Positions 17,336 to 26,700 are shown, numbered from the stretch's first letter. The stretch is 29,320 nt of DNA from DATMNR01 sp963702765 (GCA_963702765.1 CAVPEB010000067.1:1-29320); one strand, 5' to 3'. Numbers and translations: made by a program. The notes: generated by a model from the letters alone, not told the origin.

Positions 17336-19498
17336 TTAGGATTTCAAGTAGCGATTTAGGAACTCTACAAGTTTACGTTCCAGATATTCAAGATGTGAAG
17401 GATTGCGTGGCATGTGTCTTGCTTCTGGGAACAATACCAGCTCATAGTCTTTTGCAGCAGTGGTCAAAGCTTCGATCAAACGCATAGCATGTCGAGCATG
17501 TACGTTTTCGTCAACCAAACCTTGAACAAGCATCAATTTGCCAACCATTTGCTCGACATAAGGTAGCACGGCACTGGTTTGATAACCTGACTCGTTGGTA
17601 TCTGGCAACCCCATATAGCGTTCGGTATAGTGGGTATCGTAGCCCTCCCAGAAGGTGACTGGAGCGCCAGAAATGCCCACTTTGAATACATCCGGGGCAT
17701 GCATAAGCGCTCTTAAGGTCATATAACCACCATAACTCCAACCGTAGATGCCTACGTGTGTGCTATCGACGTAGGGGCGGCTGGCCAGGAAGCGCACTCC
17801 ATCAACTTGATCGCTTACCTCTATATTCCCCATAGAACGCGCAATGGGTGCCTCAAATGCCAGACCGCGATTTGAACTGCCCCGATTGTCGACGTTAAGG
17901 ACAACGTAGCCTTGTTGAGCCAGATACTGCGCACGCATGTCAACGGTTTGGGACCACGTACTGGTAATACTCTGAAAACCTGGTCCACCATAAACGCCAA
18001 CTACTAAAGGCCGCGGTTGGTCTACAGAACGTGTCTCTTCCGAGGCATAAATTGCCGCATAGAGCAATGCTCCGTCAGTTGAGTAGAAGCTTGTGATCTC
18101 TGGCACACAAAGTCCAAGTAATGCGGGAGTGATATCCTCGCTCTCCAAGAGCAAACCTCGTACTTCTGCATCTGCCATATTACGTAGCACCAGCTTTGGC
18201 GGTTGTTGCAAGCTCTGCCATATATCGACGAAAGTGCGCTGATCCGGCGAGATAACTACATCATGCCAACCAGCCTCCTGTGTTACGCGTCGAAGAGGGC
18301 CGCCATCAATCGGGACAGCATACAGATGCCGCTCGAGTGGGCTGTCGAAGGTTCCTTGGAAATAGACGATACGCTGATCCTCGTCAACTGTAACCTGGCC
18401 GGTTACCATCCATTGCCCATCGGTTAGCGTACGGATCTCATGTCCGTCGTGATCATGGAGAGAGAGGTGGTTAAAGCCGGATCTTTCGCTTGACCAGAGG
18501 AACTCGCCTGAGCGAAGAAAACGCAGGTTATCATGGAGATTGAGCCAGGGATGACCTTGTTCCTCGATCATGGTGGTTAACTCGCCGTTCAAAGGATTGA
18601 AGGCCATCAGCTTCTGAGAACGCTGATCACGTGACTGAATGAGCGCGGTTAACACGCCATCGGGTCGCCAGGCAACACGTGCCAAGTATATGTCATGATT
18701 ACTGCCCAGTTCCATCCAGGTGACCTCCTCAGGTTTCCCATTTACCGAAACGATGCCCAACTGAACGATGGCATTTCGCTTACCTGTGAAAGGGTAGCGA
18801 TGCTCCTCGTTGAAAACTTGTTCTGTGCCCTGATGCACGATAGAGTATTTGGGGATATGGCGGCTGTCGGCACGGACAAATGCCAGACGCTTGCCATCGG
18901 GACTCCACCAAAAGCCCTTATGACGACCCATTTCCTCTTGAGCAATGTATTCCGCAAGACCATTTGTCACGCCATCCTCTGCGCCACTGGTCAGAATACG
19001 AAGTTGCTCAGATCCATTAGTCTTAAGGGAATAAAGCTCTCCATCGCGCACGAAGGCTACATGTGTTCCGTCAGGGCTGAGCTGCGGGTCGATTGCACCT
19101 TCGGTGTTCGATAGAGGGATAAGATGATCTGCATCGCGAGCTATGTACAGGCGGCCATCAAAGGGAATTAGCAGGATCAACGACCCATTCTCAGTTGCTT
19201 GTGCGAACTGGTAGCCTGTGACCCCCAGACCGCGCTGGCGACTGCGCTCACGTCGCAATTCTTCGTCAAGTGAAAACTGGCCGGTATGGCTAACAGCACC
19301 AGTTGCCATATGCGTAAGTTGCCGCCGCTCACCACTGATCAGGTCGTACGTCCAGAGCCCTTGAGCCAGTGATCCTTCTGAAGCAAGAAGGTAGGCAATT
19401 TTCTGGTTATCAGGGGTAAATTTCACCTGGTTGGGTGTGTTCATACCGGGGCGTGGATAGCGTGCGACGTCTTCGAGGGTCAACTGCCTGTCTGTCAT
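17336..19498 (-). CDS. S9-family serine peptidase (DPP-IV/prolyl oligopeptidase type)
   Basis: The predicted product is a 720-residue peptidase; ATG 19498 has GGAGATC upstream. The N-terminal two thirds form a DPP-IV-like propeller with WSPDGKRLAFVRADS and LSPDGTHVAFVRDG blades. The C-terminal alpha/beta-hydrolase domain carries the catalytic triad: Ser588 in GWSYGGYM, Asp663 in LVQGLVDENVH and His695 in EARHMPR. The VYGGPGFQ block, likely the oxyanion region, is also present. A double Glu appears in the propeller (YIAQEEMGRHKGFWWSPDG), as in DPP-IV enzymes that bind the free N-terminus, so release of N-terminal dipeptides is a reasonable guess. No signal peptide is seen, so it is probably cytoplasmic. 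It is tandem with the kinase gene, separated by 138 bp. Confidence 0.93.
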   Translation of the reverse strand: MTDRQLTLEDVARYPRPGMNTPNQVKFTPDNQKIAYLLASEGSLAQGLWTYDLISGERRQLTHMATGAVSHTGQFSLDEELRRERSRQRGLGVTGYQFAQATENGSLILLIPFDGRLYIARDADHLIPLSNTEGAIDPQLSPDGTHVAFVRDGELYSLKTNGSEQLRILTSGAEDGVTNGLAEYIAQEEMGRHKGFWWSPDGKRLAFVRADSRHIPKYSIVHQGTEQVFNEEHRYPFTGKRNAIVQLGIVSVNGKPEEVTWMELGSNHDIYLARVAWRPDGVLTALIQSRDQRSQKLMAFNPLNGELTTMIEEQGHPWLNLHDNLRFLRSGEFLWSSERSGFNHLSLHDHDGHEIRTLTDGQWMVTGQVTVDEDQRIVYFQGTFDSPLERHLYAVPIDGGPLRRVTQEAGWHDVVISPDQRTFVDIWQSLQQPPKLVLRNMADAEVRGLLLESEDITPALLGLCVPEITSFYSTDGALLYAAIYASEETRSVDQPRPLVVGVYGGPGFQSITSTWSQTVDMRAQYLAQQGYVVLNVDNRGSSNRGLAFEAPIARSMGNIEVSDQVDGVRFLASRPYVDSTHVGIYGWSYGGYMTLRALMHAPDVFKVGISGAPVTFWEGYDTHYTERYMGLPDTNESGYQTSAVLPYVEQMVGKLMLVQGLVDENVHARHAMRLIEALTTAAKDYELVLFPEARHMPRNPSHLEYLERKLVEFLNRYLKS

Positions 19499-19747
19499 TT
19501 CTGATCTCCTGGGTAAAAGTTCTGTTTATGCGATGTCCATGCTAATGAGAAGAGATCATGTTATATGCCAATGAGAATTGAAATATTCTGGTCTCTCTTC
19601 TAGAATAGTATAACTTAGGGTTTCAGTGTTGCACAAAAGGGGGGAAAACCTGAATATAACATTTTCCTATTGACTTTGAGGATAGTCCATGAGGTAAATA
19701 CAATTGTCATTAACCGAATTATAGAGCAATCTTGGAGGAGTTACGTA

Positions 19748-21343
19748 ATGGTGAGGAATCCGCGTGAGAAGTCGGGACCACTCTGGCTAGCGGAGTGTGC
19801 GTTGGAGTGTCCGGATCAGGTCTGGTTGCAGGAGGTCGATGGGCGGTCCTTGACATTTGGTGCCGCCTACGACTCGATGTTGCGATGGGCCATGGCATTC
19901 CATAGCATTGGCGTAGCTGCGAACGACAACGTTGTCACGATGATCCCAAACTCTATAGACGCAACACTGATTTGGCTTGGTCTCACCTCTTTACGCGCAG
20001 TGGATACTGGCTGTAACCATGACTATCGCGGTCGTATGCTCGAGTATCTTATCACGAATTCACATGCCCGCTTCATGGTTGTATCATCTCGCTTTCTACC
20101 TCAACTGGCACTGCTCGAAGGGCCGATTGGAGCGCTTGAGACTGTCATCGTGCCGGACGCTGATGAAGGGTTTCCTTCACTTGAAGGTATCAAGATGGTC
20201 GGACGGACGGCTTTCCTTGATGGCAAAGAACCGATCCGCGATCTTGACCTACCACAACCCTGGGATATCAGTTGTATTGTTTATACTTCGGGCACGACGG
20301 GGCCGTCGAAAGGAGTACTTGTTCCATGGGCGCAAATACACGCCCAAGCAGATGGCCTATTTAATGGAGTTGAGTTCGGAGAGAGTGAGGGTTTTTACAA
20401 CATCTTCCCGCCCTTTCATGGTTCCAACCGCTTCATGACCATCCTCAGTCTTTGGGCACAAGGAAGGCTCGTAATTCGTGAACGTTTCAGCGGCACAGAT
20501 TTCTGGAACGATATTCGGAATTTCCACTGCACGACTACAGCCCTACTTGGGACTACTGCTCCCTATCTTTATAAGCAGGAACCACGGGTCGATGATGCAG
20601 TCAACCCGCTCGAGAGGGTAATTATATTCCCAGTGATCCCAGAGTTCCGCGAATTCCGCCGCAGATTTGGAGTGCGCTTGCGAACGTGCTTCAGTATGAC
20701 CGAGATCAGTGTCCCCATTATCAGTGGCTGGGACGACATAGAAAATCATCAGAGTTGTGGGCGACTCCGGGATGGCTATCCTGGTACAGAGGTAAAAGTT
20801 GTCGACGCGCATGATTACGAAGTCACTCCCGGTGAGGTTGGGGAGTTGATAGTTCGTACAAGTGTTCCGTGGACGATGAACCAGGGTTACTTTGGGATGT
20901 CTGAGAAGACTATGGAAGCGTGGAGGAACGGTTGGTTCCACACTGGAGACGGCTTCAAGTGCGATGAGACCGGCAATTTCTATTTCGTTGATCGTATTAA
21001 AGACGCAATTCGCCGACGTGGAGAGAACATATCCTCATTCGAGGTCGAATCTTTCATCATCGAGCATCCAGCTGTGATTGAGTGTGCGGTGATCGGTGTG
21101 CCATCGGAGTTGGGTGAGGACGAAGTGAAGGCGGTGATTGTTCGTAAGGACGGCCAGAGGCTCTCACCACCCGAACTCATTGGATTCCTGATGCCCCGGA
21201 TGCCCAAGTTTATGATCCCACGATACATCGAGTTTGTCAACGAACTACCAAAGACCCAAGCTACTGCTCGGGTTCAGAAGGTCGAGCTGAGGAAGAACGC
21301 GATGAATGAAAAAACCTGGGATCGTGAGAAGGCGGACAAATGA
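19748..21343 (+). CDS. ATP-dependent acyl-CoA ligase (AMP-binding, CaiC-like)
   Basis: This ANL-superfamily enzyme would form an acyl-adenylate and then the CoA thioester of a carboxylic acid. ATG 19748 follows GGAGGAGTTACGTA; an upstream in-frame TTG at 19670 has no such support. The length is 531 residues. Motifs are YTSGTTGPSKGV (179-190, P-loop), CFSMTEISVP (A5), GWFHTGDGFKCDETGNFYFV (A7) and DRIKDAIRRRGENISSFEVE (A8 hinge). The C-terminal A10 segment reads LPKTQATARVQK, with Arg where most family members have the catalytic TGK lysine. That variation also occurs in some CaiC-like enzymes, but it may lower or alter adenylation. The substrate is unknown; carnitine-like or aromatic/terpenoid acids are possible. 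It may form a unit with the next gene, 124 bp downstream. Confidence 0.9.
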   Translation: MVRNPREKSGPLWLAECALECPDQVWLQEVDGRSLTFGAAYDSMLRWAMAFHSIGVAANDNVVTMIPNSIDATLIWLGLTSLRAVDTGCNHDYRGRMLEYLITNSHARFMVVSSRFLPQLALLEGPIGALETVIVPDADEGFPSLEGIKMVGRTAFLDGKEPIRDLDLPQPWDISCIVYTSGTTGPSKGVLVPWAQIHAQADGLFNGVEFGESEGFYNIFPPFHGSNRFMTILSLWAQGRLVIRERFSGTDFWNDIRNFHCTTTALLGTTAPYLYKQEPRVDDAVNPLERVIIFPVIPEFREFRRRFGVRLRTCFSMTEISVPIISGWDDIENHQSCGRLRDGYPGTEVKVVDAHDYEVTPGEVGELIVRTSVPWTMNQGYFGMSEKTMEAWRNGWFHTGDGFKCDETGNFYFVDRIKDAIRRRGENISSFEVESFIIEHPAVIECAVIGVPSELGEDEVKAVIVRKDGQRLSPPELIGFLMPRMPKFMIPRYIEFVNELPKTQATARVQKVELRKNAMNEKTWDREKADK

Positions 21344-21467
21344 CAAGGTGGTGTAGTGCAAACATTCAATAGCATTTGTCATAGGTTTTTGCAAGTAATT
21401 AGCAATATGAGAAAGGACGGCGCTTCCTCTGTCTAGTAAAGCCGATGGGTTCTGCGCCAATTCATTT

Positions 21468-22205
21468 ATGGATGCATTTCGACTCGGAGAAGACGAGACA
21501 CTTGATGATTATGGTTCCAGCGTCGTAATTTGGCCATACCGGCGCTCGACAGGGGACTTCTCGGTAGAGACCCGGCTGCACAACCTGCCATTTAACCTGT
21601 CCTTACTGCACTTCGAGGTCGAAAGTCGAGACGGTGTGCGCTATCTTGGACTCCGTCAGTCCCTACGTGATCGATCCATCTTTCAGCAATTATGGTCCCG
21701 TGCTGATCTCTCACAAGCCCAGCCATTTCACCAGAAGGATATCTACGTTGGGCCGGCCACTGAGATCCTTGATCACAAAGATGTGCTGATGATCCATGGA
21801 CCTACTGATGAGTTTCGAGTTGAGATCTCCTATGACGGAGATAGCATTCGATATCACGACCTGCTTGGTTCGATCGACCTCTGCTACCAGCGACTTGGGG
21901 CTGGATTTCGTATGCTGTGTCCGGGAATGCGGGAGGATGTCGCGTTAGCTAGCGAACACTTTCGAGTTGTAGGAACGGTCCTTGGAGAGGAGATGAAAGG
22001 TTTGGGCGCGTTCGAGTCCATGTACTGCACCCCAGGCTCACGCTACTTCAACAGCAAGGTCGTGCGACTGCTTGAAAAGAATTTCTTCCATTTCGGCAAT
22101 TTTTACGAGGATGGTTCATTCGACTATGGTCATTACTGTCATGGCAGTGGAGACTTCAATTGGGGATATGTAGTTATGAACGGCCGCTTCTATGCCGAGA
22201 ATTGA
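21468..22205 (+). CDS. Unrecognised protein, possibly truncated at the 3' end
   Basis: I do not recognise the family. The frame gives 245 residues rich in aromatic and charged residues and in alternating beta-like segments (STGDFSVETRLHNLPFNLSL and DEFRVEISYDGDSIRYHDLL), suggesting an all-beta, lipocalin- or DUF7064-like fold. That is speculative. No signal peptide or membrane segment is seen. The start is uncertain: ATG 21468 has no good ribosome site, and the frame is open back to 21411. It stops at a TGA (22203-22205), but the same frame stays open for 81 more codons to 22451. Alternatively, adding one A near 22200 leads to AEKLKYYLATDASEWATAER in another frame. So the real C-terminus may lie further on. 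It probably belongs with the acyl-CoA ligase upstream. Confidence 0.6.
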   Translation: MDAFRLGEDETLDDYGSSVVIWPYRRSTGDFSVETRLHNLPFNLSLLHFEVESRDGVRYLGLRQSLRDRSIFQQLWSRADLSQAQPFHQKDIYVGPATEILDHKDVLMIHGPTDEFRVEISYDGDSIRYHDLLGSIDLCYQRLGAGFRMLCPGMREDVALASEHFRVVGTVLGEEMKGLGAFESMYCTPGSRYFNSKVVRLLEKNFFHFGNFYEDGSFDYGHYCHGSGDFNWGYVVMNGRFYAEN

Positions 22206-22612
22206 AATACTACCTGGCTACCGACGCATCAGAATGGGCTACTGCAGAGCGCCTCATTCGTGTTGGGAGGAGAACGTTGGCGGTGGGAGACGACAGGGGT
22301 GGTACCGGATGTGTTGAAAGGTACACCGATTTCCTCGGTACTTGGTAGAGTTATTCAACTCAGTGCTAGTCGATCCCCAGTGTTCAGTTGGGGTTGGATG
22401 GAGGCCCGTGACCCCACCTGCGAGTTGCGATTGCCAAATCCAGCTAATGTTTAGGCTGATATTGCTCCTACATATTGTTTTATATGTAATACTCTCCATA
22501 TGTAACTTTATTAAGAACTATAGCAGTGAAACATTAACCTGTTCTAAAGTGGAATATGGGTAAACACGCGTCTTTTCAAAGATCCTGAGACCTTTGGAAG
22601 AATGTTTTCTGC
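22206..22612. other. Gap that may contain the true 3' end of the preceding gene
   Basis: The first ~245 bp look coding. The frame of the preceding gene continues after its TGA to a TAG at 22452-22454, with segments such as GGERWRWETTGVVPDV and VFSWGWMEARDP. The overlapping alternative frame ends at 22348. The remaining 160 bp are AT-rich, with no gene seen. The next gene converges from the right. Confidence 0.4.
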
Positions 22613-23239
22613 TCAAAGAGCAGGTGGAGAAAAGACTTTCCATGCTGATTTAGCAAGAGGCTCTCGCACCTCCTGGATTTCAGTGGGGAGCCGTGTTCTA
22701 AGCCAGTGGCGTACGTATTCCCGACTAGGCCCTATGACGATAGGGACGTAGAGGTTTTGCGGGAAACGCACGATGGTGCCATCTTCTATAAAAGGGGAAA
22801 TCCAAGCAAAGAACTGCTCAGGGAAGTTTTCTTTGGGAAGGGCCATTTGTATTTTCTGATGGACGACTTTTACATACGAGCCGAGGTATTCCGTACTGCC
22901 GGCCTGCATGGCGAATTGGCCTAAATCTGGATGTTGTTCAAACCAATCTATATATGCATATATCAGGTCTTTGATTCCTGCACGCGGTGGTTTACCAGTG
23001 ATAGAAGCCAGTAACGATGCGTTTAAATCACTGCGCCCTTCTAAATAAAGAGCCTGTGCAAGCATTTCTTTGTTTTCGAAATGATGATAGATGCTACCAG
23101 TACTGGCACCAGAAAGCCTTTTAATATCCTCCATTGTGGTCTCAGTGAAACCTTTGGTTGAGAAGGACTTCAGCGCTGCTTTTAGAATTGCTTTTCGTCT
23201 TGTTTCTGTTGTAATATTTTGATGTGAAGCACCAGCCAC
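22613..23239 (-). CDS. TetR/AcrR-family transcriptional repressor
   Basis: The protein has 208 residues. It starts with GTG at 23239 (GGGAG 10 bp upstream) and has the N-terminal TetR helix-turn-helix at residues about 12-58 (RKAILKAALKSFSTKGFTET, then STGSIYHHFENKEML). The C-terminal ligand-binding part is family-typical in length but has no recognised ligand signature. It is divergent from the DHA2-type exporter gene, with 193 bp between starts. By analogy to QacR/TetR-type pairs it most likely represses that exporter and itself until a toxic compound binds. A tandem 13-bp direct repeat lies in the shared intergenic region. Confidence 0.9.
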   Translation of the reverse strand: MAGASHQNITTETRRKAILKAALKSFSTKGFTETTMEDIKRLSGASTGSIYHHFENKEMLAQALYLEGRSDLNASLLASITGKPPRAGIKDLIYAYIDWFEQHPDLGQFAMQAGSTEYLGSYVKVVHQKIQMALPKENFPEQFFAWISPFIEDGTIVRFPQNLYVPIVIGPSREYVRHWLRTRLPTEIQEVREPLAKSAWKVFSPPAL

Positions 23240-23333
23240 TATATATTTGCTCCCAGTTTACTCCCACTATACTCAATAAGCTAATAATTATATCGTACAT
23301 GTGTATACTCATCAGTGTATCATAGCCTTGACT

Positions 23334-23359
23334 AGAATACAATTTTAGAATACAATTTT
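23334..23359. repeat. Tandem 13-bp direct repeat in the tetR/exporter intergenic region
   Basis: AGAATACAATTTT occurs twice head to tail, about 75 bp before the exporter ATG. A direct rather than inverted repeat is unusual for a TetR operator, so it may be part of the promoter or only slippage. A nearby pair of GTGTAT motifs (23301-23320 region) is the other candidate regulatory sequence. No clean palindrome of operator size was found. Confidence 0.4.
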
Positions 23360-23432
23360 TAAAGAGGAAAATTCTTTCATCGAACATTAAAGCATCCTGA
23401 TTGAGGGATTGGATTGAATAGGTGGATTTAGA

Positions 23433-25226
23433 ATGAAAACTACAACACAGAACGTAGATGGGCATTCTGCGCAGCGCCTCTCGCGGAGAAATAGACCTGT
23501 CGGTCCGCATTATAAGTGGATCGTACTTTCCAACACTACTCTGGGAGTATTGATGGCGAGTATCGATGCAAGTATTGTCTTGATCTCACTGCCAGCTATC
23601 TTTAAAGGCATCCAAATTAATCCGCTTGCGCCTGGGGAAACGAACTATTTTCTCTGGATTCTGCTAGGGTATATGATGGTGACGGCGACTCTGCTCGTTA
23701 CATTTGGTCGTATTTCCGATATGTACGGACGCGTACGATTTTATAATATAGGTTTCGCTATTTTCGCTGTTGGTAGCATTTTACTCTGGCTGACGCCCAG
23801 TACAGGAAATGCTGGGGCATTAGAGCTTATTCTCTTCCGTTTTGTTCAAGGCATTGGCGCTGCATTCCTTTTTGCCAATAGCGCTGCAATTATTACCGAT
23901 GCCTTCCCAGCGCACCAGCGAGGTCTTGCATTAGGTATTAACCAGATCGCAGCAATCGTTGGCTCTGTCATCGGACTGATCATGGGGGGTATTCTCGCCT
24001 ATTTCGATTGGCGACTGGTCTTTCTTGTAAGTGTACCTGTTGGGATTGTAGGAACGGTATGGGCTTATATGATGCTGCGTGAAGTCGGGACGATTCGTCA
24101 ACATCAGAAGATCGACTGGGCTGGCAATATCACGTTTGTTGCTGGCTTGACTATTCTGTTGTTTGGTATTACGTATGGAATTGAGCCCTATGGTGGTTCG
24201 CCTACAGGGTGGGGTAATCCAATGGTTATTGGGGCGCTCTGTGGTGGTGTTTTACTACTGGCAGCTTTCATATGGATTGAGTTACATGTACAAGATCCGA
24301 TGTTCCAACTACAACTTTTTAAGATTCGTATGTTTGCCGCAGGGAACACTAGCAGTTTTCTGGCTAGCATAGCACGAGGTGGTTTACAGTTTATGCTCGT
24401 TATCTGGCTGCAAGGGATCTGGTTGCCTCTTCATGGATACAACTACGATGTAGCACCATTGTGGGCCGGCATCTATATGATACCGCTAATGGTTGGTTTC
24501 TTATTGATGGGTCCTCTTAGTGGCTGGCTTTCAGATCGATACGGCGCTCGGATTTTCTCGACCAGTGGAATGCTCATACAAGCTGTTTGTTTTTTCTTGC
24601 TGACGGTAATACCACTGAACTTTGACTATATGTGGTTCTGGCCGATACTTTTTATGTTAGGTATTGGACAAGGAATGTTCTCTTCACCAAATACTTCCTC
24701 GATCATGGGGAGTGTGCCAGCAGACCAGCGTGGAGTGGCGTCTGGCATGCGCGCGACGTTTCAAAACTCTGGTTCGCTTGTGAGTATTGGTGTCTTCTTT
24801 AGTCTTATTACGGCGGGCTTGGCTGCCACTCTGGGTACAACTCTCTTTACTGGTCTCACAAAATCTGGTTTACCAGCTGTTGTTGCTGCTAAGATTGCGC
24901 ATCTCCCTCCGACGTCGGCGCTCTTCGCAGCTTTCCTGGGCTACAATCCTATGGCAACACTGATACCGGCTAATGTATTACAAGCTTTACCTGCTGCTAA
25001 ACAGGCTACGCTACTGGGCCATAGCTACTTTCCAAATCTCATTTCGCCGCCTTTTGCGCAGGGGTTGCATAATGTTTTCTACCTTTCTGCTGCAATGTGC
25101 CTGGTGGCCGCTTTTGTCTCGATGATGCGTGGAAAACCTAAAACTAATGCACAAGAAGTAATGAGTAAGAATGAGAGTGTGGATACTGCTAAACAGCAGG
25201 TGACGGTCGCGTCAGATATGGATTGA
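23433..25226 (+). CDS. MFS multidrug exporter, DHA2 (EmrB/QacA) family, 14 TM
   Basis: The protein has 597 residues. ATG 23433 follows AGGTGGA. The N-terminus is cytoplasmic and basic; helix 1 begins WIVLSNTTLGVLMASIDASI, whose LMASIDASIV is the classic DHA2 opening (acidic residue in TM1). The loop 2-3 motif A is FGRISDMYGRVR, a second motif-A-like stretch GWLSDRYGAR follows helix 8, and motif C-like GSVIGLIMGG lies in TM5. The length and hydrophobicity fit 14 helices. It should use the proton gradient to expel hydrophobic or cationic toxic compounds. The divergent TetR gene is its probable regulator. The C-terminal tail of about 35 residues is soluble. A hairpin at 25302-25346 may end the transcript. 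Confidence 0.93.
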   Translation: MKTTTQNVDGHSAQRLSRRNRPVGPHYKWIVLSNTTLGVLMASIDASIVLISLPAIFKGIQINPLAPGETNYFLWILLGYMMVTATLLVTFGRISDMYGRVRFYNIGFAIFAVGSILLWLTPSTGNAGALELILFRFVQGIGAAFLFANSAAIITDAFPAHQRGLALGINQIAAIVGSVIGLIMGGILAYFDWRLVFLVSVPVGIVGTVWAYMMLREVGTIRQHQKIDWAGNITFVAGLTILLFGITYGIEPYGGSPTGWGNPMVIGALCGGVLLLAAFIWIELHVQDPMFQLQLFKIRMFAAGNTSSFLASIARGGLQFMLVIWLQGIWLPLHGYNYDVAPLWAGIYMIPLMVGFLLMGPLSGWLSDRYGARIFSTSGMLIQAVCFFLLTVIPLNFDYMWFWPILFMLGIGQGMFSSPNTSSIMGSVPADQRGVASGMRATFQNSGSLVSIGVFFSLITAGLAATLGTTLFTGLTKSGLPAVVAAKIAHLPPTSALFAAFLGYNPMATLIPANVLQALPAAKQATLLGHSYFPNLISPPFAQGLHNVFYLSAAMCLVAAFVSMMRGKPKTNAQEVMSKNESVDTAKQQVTVASDMD

Positions 25227-25301
25227 GGCACAACTTTGAAACATAGCCCAAAACTCCCAATATGTCCGTAAACATCAATTTATGTATATTGATCTATGCT
25301 A

Positions 25302-25346
25302 TACTGGTTACGCGAAAGGAAGGCTCTTCATTTTGCGTAACCAGTA
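25302..25346. terminator. Long hairpin downstream of the exporter gene
   Basis: TACTGGTTACGCGAAA (25302-25317) pairs with TTTTGCGTAACCAGTA (25331-25346): 16 pairs, one of them G-U, around a 13-base loop. ATTTT follows. It lies about 75 bp after the exporter stop, so it may be a terminator, although the T tract is short. Confidence 0.5.
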
Positions 25347-25480
25347 ATTTTCGAATCGCTCCTCATCGGAGAAATTTATGGTTAGCAGGTATCAGGGCAT
25401 ATCCGATTGCTTGTAACGTATACATAGCGCGGATTTACCAGTTTCCATCTGCATGAGCGATCCTGTAGAAGAGAACAAAC

Positions 25481-26650
25481 ATGGATAGTTTGCCTCCACC
25501 AGAAGATAATTCTTTGCATGGTATCCGCTTTGAGCGCGTGCCAGCTCCTTCGCAAGGAAATACTCACCAATTCACTCATCCTCAGGGCATGTTCCGCCAG
25601 CAACAGCCGCGTCAGGTCTCTGGTCGCCGACACTGGCAATTTGTGTTTGTTTTCCTGCTTTCTTTGGTAATTATTGTGATTGTGAGTACGGCTATTGTTG
25701 CTCCTATCCTCAACATTGGGTCTGCGGCACCCATATCATCGCTGGTTGGGCGAGCAGTTGCAAGTTCTCCAACACCCACTCCGACCTTTGATCCTGATCA
25801 GGGAGCAGTGTTACCTACACATCGTATCGTTGCATTCTATGCAGTACCCTATGCTGAACCTACCGGCCCTGCATATGAACCTACTGATAGCATGCTAGCC
25901 GCACTGAAGCAGCAGGGAGCTGCATACGAGCAAATTGATCCTGCGCATCCGGTTCAACTGGGCATTGATCTTGTTGTGAGTGTGCCAGATAGGTATCCTG
26001 GTCCACGGGGAACCTATAGCCATCATGTTGATGCGGGAACGATCCAGACGTATATTGATTTTTGTGGCAAGAACGATCTTCTATTGTTTCTTGATCTCAA
26101 CTTTGGACAGTCTCCCATTATGAAAGAAGTTTCTTACTTTTTGCCTTATCTCGCAAAGTATTCTTTCGTGCATATGGCAATTGATCCTGAGTGGATGTTT
26201 CCGCGTCGCGATGGAATTCCTGGGTATAATCTCAGTAATGTACGAGCGTCGGATTTGAACCCGATTATTGAGGCGATTGCTGCAATTCCTATGAAGGATC
26301 ATCTTCCTCGTAAGATTTTGATTATTCACCAATATCGTCCCGATGGCGATGGCTTGAAAAACCCTTATGATGCGGGGCAGGCAGAGATTGCAGATAAAAG
26401 AGACTTGCAGTTCGATCCGCGTGTTGATGTGGTCATTCACGTTGATAGCGTCGGCGGTTATCGTGGTGATATTCGTGATAAGACGTTTCAATATAACGAA
26501 TGGGTTCAACAGGATATGAAAAAGTATCACAACTTTCTTTATGGTGGCTTTAAGTTGTTCTATAGGCTTGAGTCCAGGGTGAGATTGATGACGCCTAAGG
26601 AAGTTCTTTCGTTGAAGCCTGCACCGATGGTGGTGACGTATGGAAATTGA
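25481..26650 (+). CDS. Membrane-anchored extracytoplasmic protein of unknown function
   Basis: The frame gives 389 residues from ATG 25481 (weak AGAAGAGA upstream). Residues 1-50 are a polar, Gln/Pro-rich cytoplasmic segment. One transmembrane helix follows at about 51-77 (WQFVFVFLLSLVIIVIVSTA), then a short linker SSPTPTPTFDPDQ. The outer domain of about 280 residues alternates strands and helices like a TIM-barrel glycosidase (VAFYAVPYAEP, LLLFLDLNFGQS, FVHMAIDPEWMFP, KILIIHQYRPDG, VDVVIHVDSVGGYRG). Acidic residues sit at strand ends (LDLNFG, AIDPEW), as in barrel hydrolases, but I recognise no family and no catalytic assignment is justified. It has no operon partner; tRNA-Sec lies 50 bp downstream on the other strand. 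Confidence 0.75.
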   Translation: MDSLPPPEDNSLHGIRFERVPAPSQGNTHQFTHPQGMFRQQQPRQVSGRRHWQFVFVFLLSLVIIVIVSTAIVAPILNIGSAAPISSLVGRAVASSPTPTPTFDPDQGAVLPTHRIVAFYAVPYAEPTGPAYEPTDSMLAALKQQGAAYEQIDPAHPVQLGIDLVVSVPDRYPGPRGTYSHHVDAGTIQTYIDFCGKNDLLLFLDLNFGQSPIMKEVSYFLPYLAKYSFVHMAIDPEWMFPRRDGIPGYNLSNVRASDLNPIIEAIAAIPMKDHLPRKILIIHQYRPDGDGLKNPYDAGQAEIADKRDLQFDPRVDVVIHVDSVGGYRGDIRDKTFQYNEWVQQDMKKYHNFLYGGFKLFYRLESRVRLMTPKEVLSLKPAPMVVTYGN

Positions 26651-26700
26651 TGTGGGATTGGTATGATTTCTGTTCCAGGTTAAAGAAGATCCAACTAAGG

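Noticed and set aside
25262..25456. 64-codon plus-strand frame after the exporter
   Set aside because: It contains the hairpin at 25302-25346, and no ribosome site or family match was seen.
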